Shown: piece by piece, positions 55,566 to 64,000 of the stretch
Numbering within the stretch: position 1 is the first letter of the stretch
Layout of the letters: every line of letters starts with the position of its first letter
Program-made: the position numbers and the translations under genes
Notes under the pieces: model-generated
Databases searched by the model: none
What the model was told of the DNA's origin: nothing
The model's input: the letters and a program-made list of their open reading frames with translations, nothing else
NCBI RefSeq assembly: GCF_052050035.1
Contig: NZ_CP189882.1
Span: forward strand, 4,712,001-4,776,000
Length of the DNA: 64,000 nt
Direction of reading: 5' to 3'
Origin: Symbiopectobacterium purcellii_A
GTDB lineage: Bacteria > Pseudomonadota > Gammaproteobacteria > Enterobacterales > Enterobacteriaceae

Positions 55566-55570
55566 TAGCG

Positions 55571-55598
55571 AGTGACAGCAGGGGCCGCCCTGCTGTCA
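55571..55598 (+). terminator. osmB/yciH terminator
   Basis: TGACAGCAGG - loop - CCTGCTGTCA between convergent osmB and yciH; weak T run. Confidence 0.7.
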
Positions 55599-55607
55599 GG
55601 TTCTGTA

Positions 55608-55934
55608 TTAACCGCCCGCCAGTTTGACCTTCAACCCCTTCGCTTCTAATAGCTGTTTTAACAGATCGCGCTTGTCGCCCTGAATCTCAATGGTGCCCTC
55701 TTTCACCGCGCCACCACAGCCACATTTCTTTTTCAGCTCTGCACCCAACGCAGTAAGCGCGGCATCATCCAGATCGAGACCTGTGATAATACACACCCCT
55801 TTTCCTTTGCGTCCGCTGGTTTGTCGTTGAATGCGCACCACGCCGTCGCCTTTGGCACGCGCCACCGGAGCGTGTTCTTCCTTGATGCGTCCGGTGTCGG
55901 TGGAATAGACCAACCGGCTGTTACTGTCACTCAT
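55608..55934 (-). CDS. yciH: YciH, SUI1/eIF1-like translation factor
   Basis: 108 aa SUI1-domain protein similar to eukaryotic eIF1; influences initiation fidelity. VRIQRQTSGRKGKGVCIITG, KKKCGCGGAVKEGTIEIQGD and LLKQLLEAKGLKVKLAGG are typical. ATG overlaps the pyrF stop by 4 bp, so it is translated with pyrF. Confidence 0.94.
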   Translation of the reverse strand: MSDSNSRLVYSTDTGRIKEEHAPVARAKGDGVVRIQRQTSGRKGKGVCIITGLDLDDAALTALGAELKKKCGCGGAVKEGTIEIQGDKRDLLKQLLEAKGLKVKLAGG

Positions 55935-56668
55935 CCCTGCCCTCCCGCCAATAACGAACGCCGAATCTGCGCCAGCGTGTGCGCCGGATCGGCAGATTGG
56001 GTGATCGGACGCCCAATGACCATATAATCAACGCCGGCCGCCTGCGCCTGTTCCGGCGTCATAATGCGACGCTGATCGCCACTGGCACTGCCCGCTGGGC
56101 GAATACCCGGCGTGACCAGTTGAAATGCGCTACCACAAACCTGTTTCAGGCGCTGCGCTTCCTGGGCAGAACACACCACACCATCCAATCCACAATCACG
56201 GGTCAGCACCGCAAGGCGCTCCGCTTGCTGCGCCGGTGTCGCAGTGATGCCTAACGCCAGCAGATCGTCAGCTTCCATGCTGGTCAATAAGGTAACAGCA
56301 ATCAGCATCGGCGCATCGGCACCAAAGGGCTGCAATGCCGCTTTCGCCGCTTCCATCATCCGTCGGCCGCCACTGGCATGGACGTTGACCATCCACACCC
56401 CTAATTCTGCCGCCGCCGCCACCGCATGCGCAGCTGTGTTAGGGATATCGTGAAACTTGAGGTCGAGAAAAACGTCAAAACCGCGCTGCTGTAATGCCTT
56501 AACAAATTGCGGACCGAAGAGGGTAAACATCTCTTTGCCCACTTTCAGCCGACAATCCTGTGGATTGATGCGATCGACAAACGCCAACGCCTGATTCTGG
56601 TCAGCATAGTCCAATGCGACAACGATCGGCGACGTAACGGCATGCGGTGGGGTGATGTGTTCGCTCAT
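55931..56668 (-). CDS. pyrF: Orotidine-5'-phosphate decarboxylase
   Basis: Last step of UMP synthesis. 245 aa. Active-site DLKFHDIPNTAAHA (Lys-Asp), substrate Asp in VVALDYADQ, phosphate loop TPGIRP and MVIGRPITQSADP. Intact; followed by yciH, preceded by lapAB, as in E. coli. Confidence 0.95.
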   Translation of the reverse strand: MSEHITPPHAVTSPIVVALDYADQNQALAFVDRINPQDCRLKVGKEMFTLFGPQFVKALQQRGFDVFLDLKFHDIPNTAAHAVAAAAELGVWMVNVHASGGRRMMEAAKAALQPFGADAPMLIAVTLLTSMEADDLLALGITATPAQQAERLAVLTRDCGLDGVVCSAQEAQRLKQVCGSAFQLVTPGIRPAGSASGDQRRIMTPEQAQAAGVDYMVIGRPITQSADPAHTLAQIRRSLLAGGQG

Positions 56669-56900
56669 GTGGCCCTCAGTTTTGCTTTGCGATTAAATCC
56701 GTGGAGTGAAATTGGTCCGCGTATAAAAATTTTCCGCCGCATTTTACCCTTCTCGCCCGCGAAAGCCCAGCGACCCTGCCGGACTGTGCCGCATTTCGCG
56801 CGGTGTTCACCGCGGATTCGTGCTTAATTAAAAGCATGTTGTAACTAAATCGCGTTTTATAAAATGGACAACACGCATTAGGCACACTGCACGCCTCAGG

Positions 56901-58070
56901 CTATTGTCCATCCAGACCACGGATCGGTTTGATGCTGTCCCAGGAGCGGCATGAAGGACAGTGCCAGTATAGGGATTGCGAGGTGAAACCACACTTCTGG
57001 CAGCTGTAGCGCGGTTTGGTCCGTATCTGTTCTCCCACCATATCGCGCAGCACCAGCAAGCTCTCTTTAGCTCGACCATCTTCGGCTTCACTCAGGTGAA
57101 AATCCATCAAGCGATGGAAAACACGCATAGTCGGGTGGCGCTGTAACTGGCGGTTGATGTAGACCTGCGCCACCTCAGCCCCTTCTTTACGCTCAAGGAT
57201 ATCCGCTAACATCAGATCGGCGCTGGCGCCAGTGTTCTCTTCAACACAGCGTTTGAGAAAATCTTCCCATGCCTCCGACGCAGGCAAATGCTGATAGCAG
57301 GTTTCCAGCATCGGCAAGATTTCACTGACAAAGGCTTTATCTTGTTCCTTAACCTGCTGGAGCACCTCTGCCGCAGGCCCATAGCGTTCCTGGGCAATAT
57401 GAATACGCCCCATCATGATCGATGCACGTGCGCACGCTTTGTCCGTTGCTGCGCCCTTTTTGAGTAGCGTCAGGGCTTTATCCAGATCGTCACTGCTCAT
57501 CGCTTGTAGCGCCAGTTCGCAGTAGAAATGGGCGATTTCCGTATTCAACTGCGGTTGACCGAGTTTGACCAGTTTTTCCGCAATATCGATCGCCTTCTGC
57601 CACTCGCTGGTAGCCTGATAAATCTGCAACAGTTGTTGAAGCGCGCTGCGACGAAAATCTTCTTCATCCACTAGCTGGGTGAAGATCTCTTCAGCGCGGT
57701 CATACAGCCCGGCGGCCATGTAATCACGCCCCAGTTGCTGCACCGCCAACAAGCGCTGTTCGAAAGATAACGACGCACTTTCCGTCAATGCCTGATGAAT
57801 GCGAATAGCACGGTCAACCTCACCGCGAGAGCGGAACAGGTTACCGAGCGTCAGGTGTTCTTCAAAGGTGTTACTTTCGTCCTTGATCATGTCAAGGAAC
57901 AGTTCCACCGCTTTATCTTGCTGATTAGAAAGCAAAAAGTTTACACCTGTCACATATTCTAGCGACAAGCGGTTGGCTTCCTGATCTTTGTCCTGCTGCG
58001 CGCTTCTGTGGCCCATGTACCACCCGTATGCGGCGGCCACCGGCAATAACAGAAACAGCAGTTCTAACAT
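56901..58070 (-). CDS. lapB: LPS assembly protein B (YciM)
   Basis: Inner-membrane TPR protein that presents LpxC to FtsH for degradation and so limits LPS synthesis. 389 aa, as in E. coli. N-terminal membrane anchor (LELLFLLLPVAAAYGWYMG), TPR repeats (about 60-340), C-terminal rubredoxin-like metal site CQKCGF...WHCPSCRSWDSIKPI. 12 bp after lapA. A 232-bp gap without genes separates it from pyrF. Intact. Confidence 0.95.
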   Translation of the reverse strand: MLELLFLLLPVAAAYGWYMGHRSAQQDKDQEANRLSLEYVTGVNFLLSNQQDKAVELFLDMIKDESNTFEEHLTLGNLFRSRGEVDRAIRIHQALTESASLSFEQRLLAVQQLGRDYMAAGLYDRAEEIFTQLVDEEDFRRSALQQLLQIYQATSEWQKAIDIAEKLVKLGQPQLNTEIAHFYCELALQAMSSDDLDKALTLLKKGAATDKACARASIMMGRIHIAQERYGPAAEVLQQVKEQDKAFVSEILPMLETCYQHLPASEAWEDFLKRCVEENTGASADLMLADILERKEGAEVAQVYINRQLQRHPTMRVFHRLMDFHLSEAEDGRAKESLLVLRDMVGEQIRTKPRYSCQKCGFTSQSLYWHCPSCRSWDSIKPIRGLDGQ

Positions 58071-58082
58071 AGAGGAGGATCC

Positions 58083-58388
58083 TTAGTGGGAAACAGAGGG
58101 CGCAAAGGGCGATGGTTCGCTCTCTGTTACAGACTGCTGCTGTTCCAGGCGTTTGATTTTACGCTGCGCACGACTCAGTGTGATGCGTAATCGCAGGTAA
58201 AATAAACCGCAGATCACCCACCCCAGCACAAACCCCACTGCAAACAGCGTCGCAAGTAGCGTGGAAACACGATATTCGCCCTGCGCCAACAGATAGTTGA
58301 AGGTAACAACCTGCTCGTTGTGTGCCCCCAACGTAATGGAAATGATGAATATCGCCAGTACCAATAAGAAGATCAGCAAGTATTTCAC
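58083..58388 (-). CDS. lapA: LPS assembly protein A (YciS)
   Basis: 101-aa inner-membrane partner of LapB. Two membrane helices (KYLLIFLLVLAIFIISITLG and TLLATLFAVGFVLGWVICGL) and a basic coiled C-terminus (RITLSRAQRKIKRLEQQQ). Intact; lapAB operon. Confidence 0.93.
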   Translation of the reverse strand: MKYLLIFLLVLAIFIISITLGAHNEQVVTFNYLLAQGEYRVSTLLATLFAVGFVLGWVICGLFYLRLRITLSRAQRKIKRLEQQQSVTESEPSPFAPSVSH

Positions 58389-58732
58389 ATTCTTGTTCCT
58401 GAGATATCGCCTTAACCTAATGATTATGCCAAATGTTGGCGCTAAACCCCATAGAATTATCCATTATAGCCGGAGAAAGGGCACGACTAACGGAGGTAGC
58501 ATCAGGCAAGAGCGGCGGCGCCGCCTGTTTTTGCACCATCTGCTTACAAAAAGCGATGATCGACAAAACGCGATTCAGGCAAAAGCAATTTTATATAGGG
58601 CAAGAGCGCGTGGCGAGCTTCCGCCGGAGGCATGAAATGGCCGCTGGCATTACTCCAAAAAGCCAGCAGCTGTTGCACGAATTTCAACACCCCGGCGAAA
58701 TGCACCTTGGTGACATTCACAAAGGAAGAATG
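58389..58732. other. Region upstream of lapA, nothing recognised
   Basis: 344 bp holding the lapA promoter (minus). Short + strand ORFs here show no family likeness. Confidence 0.4.
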
Positions 58733-59272
58733 TCATTTTAGGGGGAATCTGCTTAGCGGTTCTTTGAGGCAGGCTAGCGCTGCGCACTGGATTTTATACG
58801 GCGCGTCGACAGGGATAATGAAAACATAATAACCGTCAATGTGTGAGGTTACCCCCTCGATCGCATTGACAATGCGGTACTCTGCCCCCCACTTTTCCAA
58901 TGTGAAAATATCGGTCGGGCCGTAAGGCAATTGCACCGTTTTACCTTTGACGAGGGAGTGCTGAGACGCCAGGGTGACGTTCAACCTCAGATGTATACTC
59001 TCTAGCGCATCTTGCAATATGGTTCCATCTTTGGCAATCACATGATTTAGCCTTGCCCGTATCCCCACCTTTATGCACCTTGGTTATTTCTGCACCGCAG
59101 AGACCAACTTCCGTTTACGGTTATGTGTATTGGTCACAGAGACGATTTTACGTATCAGACCGTTCAAGGATAGGCGGCGTAAGTGATGATCGCTGACCAA
59201 AGCCCATCGGCCTGAAACACCCGTCGGGTTCAGGGTCTGAACCGCAATGCCTGACATCATAAACGGCGTCAC
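58733..59272 (-). pseudogene. Unknown gene coupled to pgpB, in-frame ochre stop
   Basis: GTG at 59272 overlaps the pgpB stop (GTGA). The frame reads MTPFMMSGIAVQTLNPTGVS to VSAVQK, meets TAA at 59084-59086, and continues in the same frame through RARLNHVIAKDGTILQDALE ... GYYVFIIPVDAPYKIQCAAL to 58733, ~179 codons. I read it as one gene with a nonsense mutation. No family recognised; not present at this place in E. coli. Confidence 0.5.
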
Positions 59273-60036
59273 TGGTGCTCCTGCTTCACGTTATCATCAC
59301 CTTGTTTTTCCTGAGACGTTCGCGATAATGGACCGCACCAGCACTGCGCGAGCGTACACGCCAGCACCACTAACACCCAGCTCATCAGGGTGGCCGCGAT
59401 CAAATCCTGCGGCCAATGCATGCCCAAGGCTAAACGACTGGCCATCACCCCCGATGCCCACACCATCAATACCGCCACGGTTTTATAGTGCCGCCGCGCC
59501 CACAACAACCCTACCGCCAGCATCGCCCAGGTTGCCGCGAACAGGGTATGCCCCGATGGAAAGGCAAAGCCGGTTTCAAATTGCCAGTGGGCGCGCAGCC
59601 ATTCAGGGATCTGCGTTTGTGCCCTCAGTTGCTGCGCCACCAGACGCGCGCGTTCAGGACGCTGCAAAGAATAAAAATAGCGTTCGTCGACATGGTACGT
59701 TTTTTCCAGCCAGACGACAAAAGGGCGCGGCTCCTGAAGCCGCTCTTTAATTAACGACTTCATGCCCTGACCAACCAGCACCGTCAGCTCCATGATTGCC
59801 AGCACGCCCAACGCCGGTTTGAAACGAAAACGTAAACACAACAAAAACCAGAGCGCCAAGAGTGCGCTGGTCACTATTCCCCAGGGGCGCGTCACCGTTT
59901 CCGTGACCCAGAACAGTCCACGCAGCCAAAGTCCCTGTGTTTCGGGTTGCCATTGCCAGCCGCTCACCCCTACGGCAATCGGCAATATCAGCAAAATTCC
60001 CGCACCGAGGGCAGTGCGCTTGGCAATGTCGTACAT
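59269..60036 (-). CDS. pgpB: Phosphatidylglycerophosphatase B
   Basis: PAP2-family membrane phosphatase acting on PGP, undecaprenyl-PP and PA. 255 aa from ATG 60036 (MYDIAKRTALGAGILLILPI); E. coli 254. PAP2 motifs KSLIKERLQEPRP, PSGHT and SRLALGMHWPQDL. Six membrane helices. Intact; convergent-to-divergent layout with ribA as in E. coli. Confidence 0.94.
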   Translation of the reverse strand: MYDIAKRTALGAGILLILPIAVGVSGWQWQPETQGLWLRGLFWVTETVTRPWGIVTSALLALWFLLCLRFRFKPALGVLAIMELTVLVGQGMKSLIKERLQEPRPFVVWLEKTYHVDERYFYSLQRPERARLVAQQLRAQTQIPEWLRAHWQFETGFAFPSGHTLFAATWAMLAVGLLWARRHYKTVAVLMVWASGVMASRLALGMHWPQDLIAATLMSWVLVVLACTLAQCWCGPLSRTSQEKQGDDNVKQEHQ

Positions 60037-60344
60037 AGCTTCCCCTGTTTCATCCTTCACCCACAAACGCAGATACACACGGTTGAAGCGTGGGCGTAAA
60101 TCGCAATTTTTTCATAAATTTATCATGAAATCGCCCCGCCTTCGTAAATGGAACGTAAACTACTCCATCGTTATGTCAGTACCTGTGCTGCTGTACATAC
60201 ATCGTGCTGCGGCACAGTCCGGATGAACACAGCAGGGCACCTGCACGGTTTACGCTTGGTTTTATTCCTCAATGGCGTTTTTACTGGTTAATTGCGTTAT
60301 CCGGCAGTAGGATATGCGCAATCTTTTTGTGTTGGAGATGTAAA

Positions 60345-60944
60345 ATGCAGCTTAAACGGGTGGCCGAAGCAAAATTACCCACCCCCTGGGGCGATTTCCT
60401 CATGGTAGGATTCGAAGAGTTAGCCACAGGACACGATCACCTCGCACTGGTTTTCGGTGATATCTCCGGTCCAGCGCCTGTTTTAGCTCGTGTCCATTCC
60501 GAATGTTTAACCGGTGATGCATTGTTCAGCCTGCGCTGCGATTGCGGATTCCAACTGGAAGCCGCATTGGGCCATATTGCTGAAGAAGGGCGTGGTGTAC
60601 TGCTCTATCACCGACAAGAAGGGCGTAATATCGGCTTGTTGAACAAGATTCGCGCCTATGCGTTACAAGACCTGGGGGCGGATACCTTCGAAGCAAATCA
60701 TCAGCTCGGGTTTGCGGCTGATGAGCGCGATTTCACGCTGTGTGCGGACATGTTCAAGCTATTGGGCGTGAATGAAGTCCGCTTACTGACCAACAATCCG
60801 CAAAAAGTAAAAATCCTCAATGACGCAGGCATCAACATTGTTGAACGTGTGCCGTTAGTCGTGGGACGCAACCCGAAAAATGAGCGCTATCTGGCAACGA
60901 AAGCGGCCAAGATGGGCCATATGTTGGATCTCCCTCCGCGTTAA
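60345..60944 (+). CDS. ribA: GTP cyclohydrolase II
   Basis: First step of riboflavin synthesis from GTP. 199 aa from ATG 60345 (MQLKRVAEAKLPTPWGDFLM) behind TTGGAGATG. Zinc-binding Cys in HSECLTGDALFSLRCDCGFQ, catalytic YHRQEGRNIGLLNKIRAYAL. Intact. Gene order in relatives predicts acnA, cysB and topA next, but IS481 starts 31 bp after the stop and topA is at the opposite end of the window. Confidence 0.96.
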   Translation: MQLKRVAEAKLPTPWGDFLMVGFEELATGHDHLALVFGDISGPAPVLARVHSECLTGDALFSLRCDCGFQLEAALGHIAEEGRGVLLYHRQEGRNIGLLNKIRAYALQDLGADTFEANHQLGFAADERDFTLCADMFKLLGVNEVRLLTNNPQKVKILNDAGINIVERVPLVVGRNPKNERYLATKAAKMGHMLDLPPR

Positions 60945-60975
60945 TCTGTGTCTATAACGATTTATCTGTATTAGT

Positions 60976-62160
60976 CGCGACTTGATCTGACACATGACCT
61001 TGAAAGGTTGAGAGTTACCGGTTTTGATATGGGTGTCTAATCCTTAAACAAAACGCGAGGTAACTCTCATGCTTCATACTAACAATCCCATCATCAAACA
61101 CAAAACCGGCCTGCTCAATCTCGCCGAAGAACTTGGTAACGTATCAAAAGCCTGCAAGATCATGGGCGTGTCGCGCGACACGTTTTACCGTTATCAGGAA
61201 CTGGCTGCTGAAGGTGGCATCGATGCACTGGTTAACCAGAACCGCCGGGTTCCCAACCTGAAGAACCGCGCCGACGAAGCCACTGAACGCGCGGTTGTTG
61301 AATATGCCGTTGACTTCCCGGCCCACGGGCAGCACCGGACCAGTAATGAGCTGCGTAAAAAAGGCGTATTTATCTCCGCCAGCGGCGTGCGGTCCATCTG
61401 GCAACGGCACGATCTGGAGAGCTTCCGTAAACGCCTGAAGGCGCTTGAGGAAAAAGTTGCCAGAGAAGGCATCGTGCTTACCGATGTCCAAATCGCAGCG
61501 CTGGAGAAAAAGGTGCATGATGATGAGGCCAGCGGCGAAATCGAGACGGTTCATCCGGGTTATCTCGGGTCGCAGGACACCTTCTACGTTGGCAATCTGA
61601 AAGCGGTGGGCCGTATCTACCAGCAGACGTTCGTGGATACGTACTCGAAAGTGGCACACTGCAAGCTTTATACGAGTAAAACGCCGATCACTGCCGCCGA
61701 CCTGCTAAATGATCGCGTACTGCCGTTCTACGAGGCTCAGGGACTGCCGATGCTGAGAATACTGACCGACAGGGGAACGGAGTACTGTGGTAAGGTGGAG
61801 CAGCATGATTACCAGCTGTATCTGGCCATCAACGATATCGACCATACAAAAACGAAGGCGATGTCTCCGCAGACGAACGGCATCTGAGAGCGCTTCCATA
61901 AAACGATTTTGCAGGATTTTTATCAGGTTACGTTCCGAAAGAAGTTATATGGGGACCTGGAGAGCCTGCAGGCAGATCTGGACAACTGGTTGTGGCATTA
62001 CAATAATGAGCGAACTCATCAGGGAAAAATGTGCTGCGGGCGAACGCCAATGGCCACGTTACTTGATGGAAAAGGGGTCTGGGCAGAAAAGGATCTGAAC
62101 CGGATGTAATCTGACAGACACCTGTATAAATAACCAGTAACTGTCAGATCAGGTCTGAGC
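60976..62160 (+). mobile_element. IS481-family element
   Basis: 1185 bp. Inverted ends share TGATCTGACA (left CGACTTGATCTGACAC, right complement CAGACCTGATCTGACAG). 4-bp duplication TAGT (60972-60975, 62161-62164). One transposase, with an internal stop. Confidence 0.82.
61069..62109 (+). pseudogene. IS481-family transposase with internal TGA
   Basis: 346 codons from ATG 61069 (MLHTNNPIIKHKTGLLNLAE) after CGAGGTAACTCTC. HTH domain (LGNVSKACKIMGVSRDTFYR), rve domain QTFVDTYSKVAHCKLYTSK and ILTDRGTEYCGKVEQHDYQL. TGA at 61885-61887 in QTNGI*ERFHKTILQDF, where TGC (Cys) would be expected, just before the catalytic Glu; the frame then runs on to TAA 62107. Confidence 0.87.
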
Positions 62161-62176
62161 TAGTACAATTTATCGT

Positions 62177-62951
62177 TATAGCTAAACGACTTAATTTTGA
62201 TTACATTATTTAAATGAGCTATTCAATTGATTTTAGACGTAAAGTGATATCTACACGGAAAAACGAAGGGTTGAGTATCCGAGAAACAGCGAAGCAATTT
62301 CGGATTGGCCCTGCCTCTGTATCGCGTTGGATTAATCAAATAGAGTCAAAAGCATCGACCACGCGTCAGCGAAAGATCGATAAATCCGAGTTGATAAAAG
62401 ATGTTGAACAATATCCAGATGCTTACCAAAAAGAACGTGCAGAGCGTTTTGGCGTTTGTCAGAAGGCCATTTGGCAAGCGCTTAAAAAGCTGGGATTGAC
62501 CTATAAAAAAAACTCTACGTCATCCGAAAGCCGACGAAAACGCCCGGCAGGGATTTCAACAAAAAAAACAACAGTATGAAAAAGAAGGTAAACCTATTGT
62601 TTTTATTGATGAAAGTGGTTTTTCACACGATGCCCCACGGACTCACGGCTATTCCCCAAAAGGTCAACGGTGTTTTGGCCTGAAGAACTGGGGAGCTAGG
62701 GGAAGAACAAATGTTATCGGCGCTTTATTAGGCACAACGCTGTTTGCTATCGGATTATTTGATATCAATATTAACAGCGATGTTTTCTATGCCTGGGTCA
62801 CACAAGTCCTTATCCCAGTACTCCCTAAAAACAGTGTAATCATGATGGACAATGCCACTTTTCACAAAAAACATAATATTCAACAAGTCATCATCGATGC
62901 AGGGTATATGGTGGAGTATTTGCCTACATATTCGCCAGATCTTAACCCAAT
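62177..62951 (+). mobile_element. IS630-family element, copy 3, truncated by IS30
   Basis: Starts TATAGCTAAACGAC at TA 62177, as copy 2. IS30 copy 2 enters at 62952 in CCAAT|TGAGCAT. The right end is beyond the window if it exists. Confidence 0.88.
62214..62951 (+). pseudogene. IS630 transposase, A8 frameshift and IS30 insertion
   Basis: ATG 62214. A8 tract (62505-62512 region) puts the second half out of frame, as in copy 2. The DDE part reads in the other frame (VFIDESGFSHDAPRTHGYSP, MMDNATFHKKHN) until IS30 cuts it at YSPDLNP. Confidence 0.88.
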
Positions 62952-64000
62952 GCCCCATTCCCAGTCGAAACGCAACAAAACGGTAGGGCATTATGCCGCC
63001 TGTAAGTGCGTTAAAAATACCTCATTTGGAGAACGATAACCCAGCGATTTTCTGCCTCGCGTATTGAGCAGGTGTTCGAGTGCTGCAACCTTGCGATGGG
63101 TGACATAATTGAAGTCCGTTCCCTTCGGGTAAAAACGCCGTATCAGCCCGTTGGTATGCTCATTCAACCCGCGTTCCCAGGAATGATATGGCCGGGCAAA
63201 GTAGACCGGTGCCCCCGTGACTTTTGTAATTTCCCCGTGCTGGGAAAATTCAGAACCGTTGTCAGCAGTCAGGGTTTTAAACTCGCAGAAGGTATTGGCA
63301 ACGATGTCCCTGAAGGCCGCTACCACTGTCTCTGCTCGCTTGTTGGGCAGTTTGCGAATGATGACCAGCTTGACGGCTTTATCGACCACCGTCAGCAGGA
63401 ATGATTTCTGATCTTTGCCAAAGATGGTGTCAATCTCGAAATGCCCGGGTTCCTGCTTGAGGTCAGCAACGGCCGGCCGCTGCTCAATGCCAACACGGTT
63501 GGGAATAGGACCGCGTTTGTTCTCATCGGTCTGATAGTTATACCGTTTACCCCGATGAGGGAGCTGCTGATACAGCTCACCGCCGGCCCGGCGCTCCTGC
63601 TGGATATAGCGATAGAGCGAGTTCTTGCTGACGGACAGGCCAAATTCCAGGACCAGGCGCCCACTGATGACCTCAGGTGAGGTGTGGGTAGACAGCGCCG
63701 TTCTGATAAAGTCCTGAATGTGCGGTTCAAGCTGGTTAATCACGCTGTCCGGCCGTGTTTTCTGCCGCCGCCCTCTGGCCAACGTTTCGGCCCTTCTGCA
63801 GGAATAGACCCCGTTGAAAGCGGCGTCGGTATTGCGTCTGAGTTCCCTGCTGATGGTAGAACGAGGAAGCTCCAGTTCCCGGGCGATGGTGGCCTGGTTA
63901 ACCCCATCACCACGCCGCTTTTCGATGTAGAACCGTTCTTTGTGAGTCAGATGTTTTCCCTGCATGCAACGGGATCTCCAGTAGGGCCAGAACGGTGATT
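62952..64000 (-). mobile_element. IS30-family element, copy 2 (runs off window)
   Basis: Begins GCCCCATTCCCAGTCGAAAC at 62952, inverted relative to copy 1. The far end lies about 55 bp beyond the window. Confidence 0.9.
62991..63965 (-). CDS. IS30-family transposase, intact (copy 2)
   Basis: 324 aa, MQGKHLTHKERFYIEKRRGD from 63965. Same HTH and DDE motifs as the copy at 30557. Appears functional. Confidence 0.94.
   Translation of the reverse strand: MQGKHLTHKERFYIEKRRGDGVNQATIARELELPRSTISRELRRNTDAAFNGVYSCRRAETLARGRRQKTRPDSVINQLEPHIQDFIRTALSTHTSPEVISGRLVLEFGLSVSKNSLYRYIQQERRAGGELYQQLPHRGKRYNYQTDENKRGPIPNRVGIEQRPAVADLKQEPGHFEIDTIFGKDQKSFLLTVVDKAVKLVIIRKLPNKRAETVVAAFRDIVANTFCEFKTLTADNGSEFSQHGEITKVTGAPVYFARPYHSWERGLNEHTNGLIRRFYPKGTDFNYVTHRKVAALEHLLNTRGRKSLGYRSPNEVFLTHLQAA

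Noticed and set aside
1..64000. tRNA or rRNA genes
   Set aside because: No cloverleaf or rRNA-like sequence noticed by eye; a tRNAscan-type search was not possible.

Overview
The window is a piece of an enterobacterial (Enterobacterales, gamma-proteobacterial) chromosome under heavy insertion-sequence attack. The single-copy genes (topA, ttcA, mppA, mpaA, tpx, tyrR, psp, sap, fabI, rnb, pyrF, lapAB, pgpB, ribA) are close to their Escherichia coli counterparts. The many one-lesion pseudogenes, and mobile DNA filling about 40% of the window, suggest a recently host-restricted lineage such as a Serratia symbiotica-like or Sodalis-like symbiont. The exact species is my inference.

Layout. 1-1335: 5' part of topA. 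1336-10202: pile-up of an IS1111 element, an IS5/ISL2-type element, two IS3-family elements, an IS903-like element and an IS256 element, most carrying short MITEs. 10203-19158: chromosomal block ttcA, sRNA fnrS, zntB (broken), uspF (broken), mppA, mpaA, tpx, tyrR, ycjF (broken), ycjX (tail only). 19159-23039: a second IS pile that replaced most of ycjX and pspD/E. 23096-28717: pspCBA, pspF, sRNA ryhB, sapAB. 28714-39004: a 10.3-kb foreign block flanked by TATGCCCT repeats that separates sapB from sapC; it holds nested ISs, an unknown 147-aa ORF, a periplasmic choloylglycine-hydrolase-like protein and a P4-type integrase remnant. 38998-48486: sapCDF, fabI, a broken LysR/YdeP-like oxidoreductase pair and rnb. 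48606-53478: IS630, cstA remnant, yczE and its broken MocR partner, araD. 53540-60944: MITE, IS1111, osmB, yciH, pyrF, lapB, lapA, an unknown pseudogene, pgpB, ribA. 60976-64000: IS481, IS630 and IS30.

The mobile DNA has internal logic. MITE-1 (96 bp, nine copies) has the ends of the resident IS630 element and TA target sites. MITE-2 (189 bp, five copies) has the ends of the resident IS903-like element and perfect 9-bp target duplications. Both look like non-autonomous passengers of those two transposases. The three IS1111 elements sit 7-9 bp upstream of an ATG, and each carries, downstream of its transposase, a segment identical to its own target/left-end junction (CAGGAGAATGAG). This fits an RNA-guided insertion system whose guide contains a Shine-Dalgarno sequence. 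It is the most interesting signal in the window.

Regulatory RNAs survive amid the decay: FnrS with a class II FNR box, and RyhB with a Fur box, here next to pspF.
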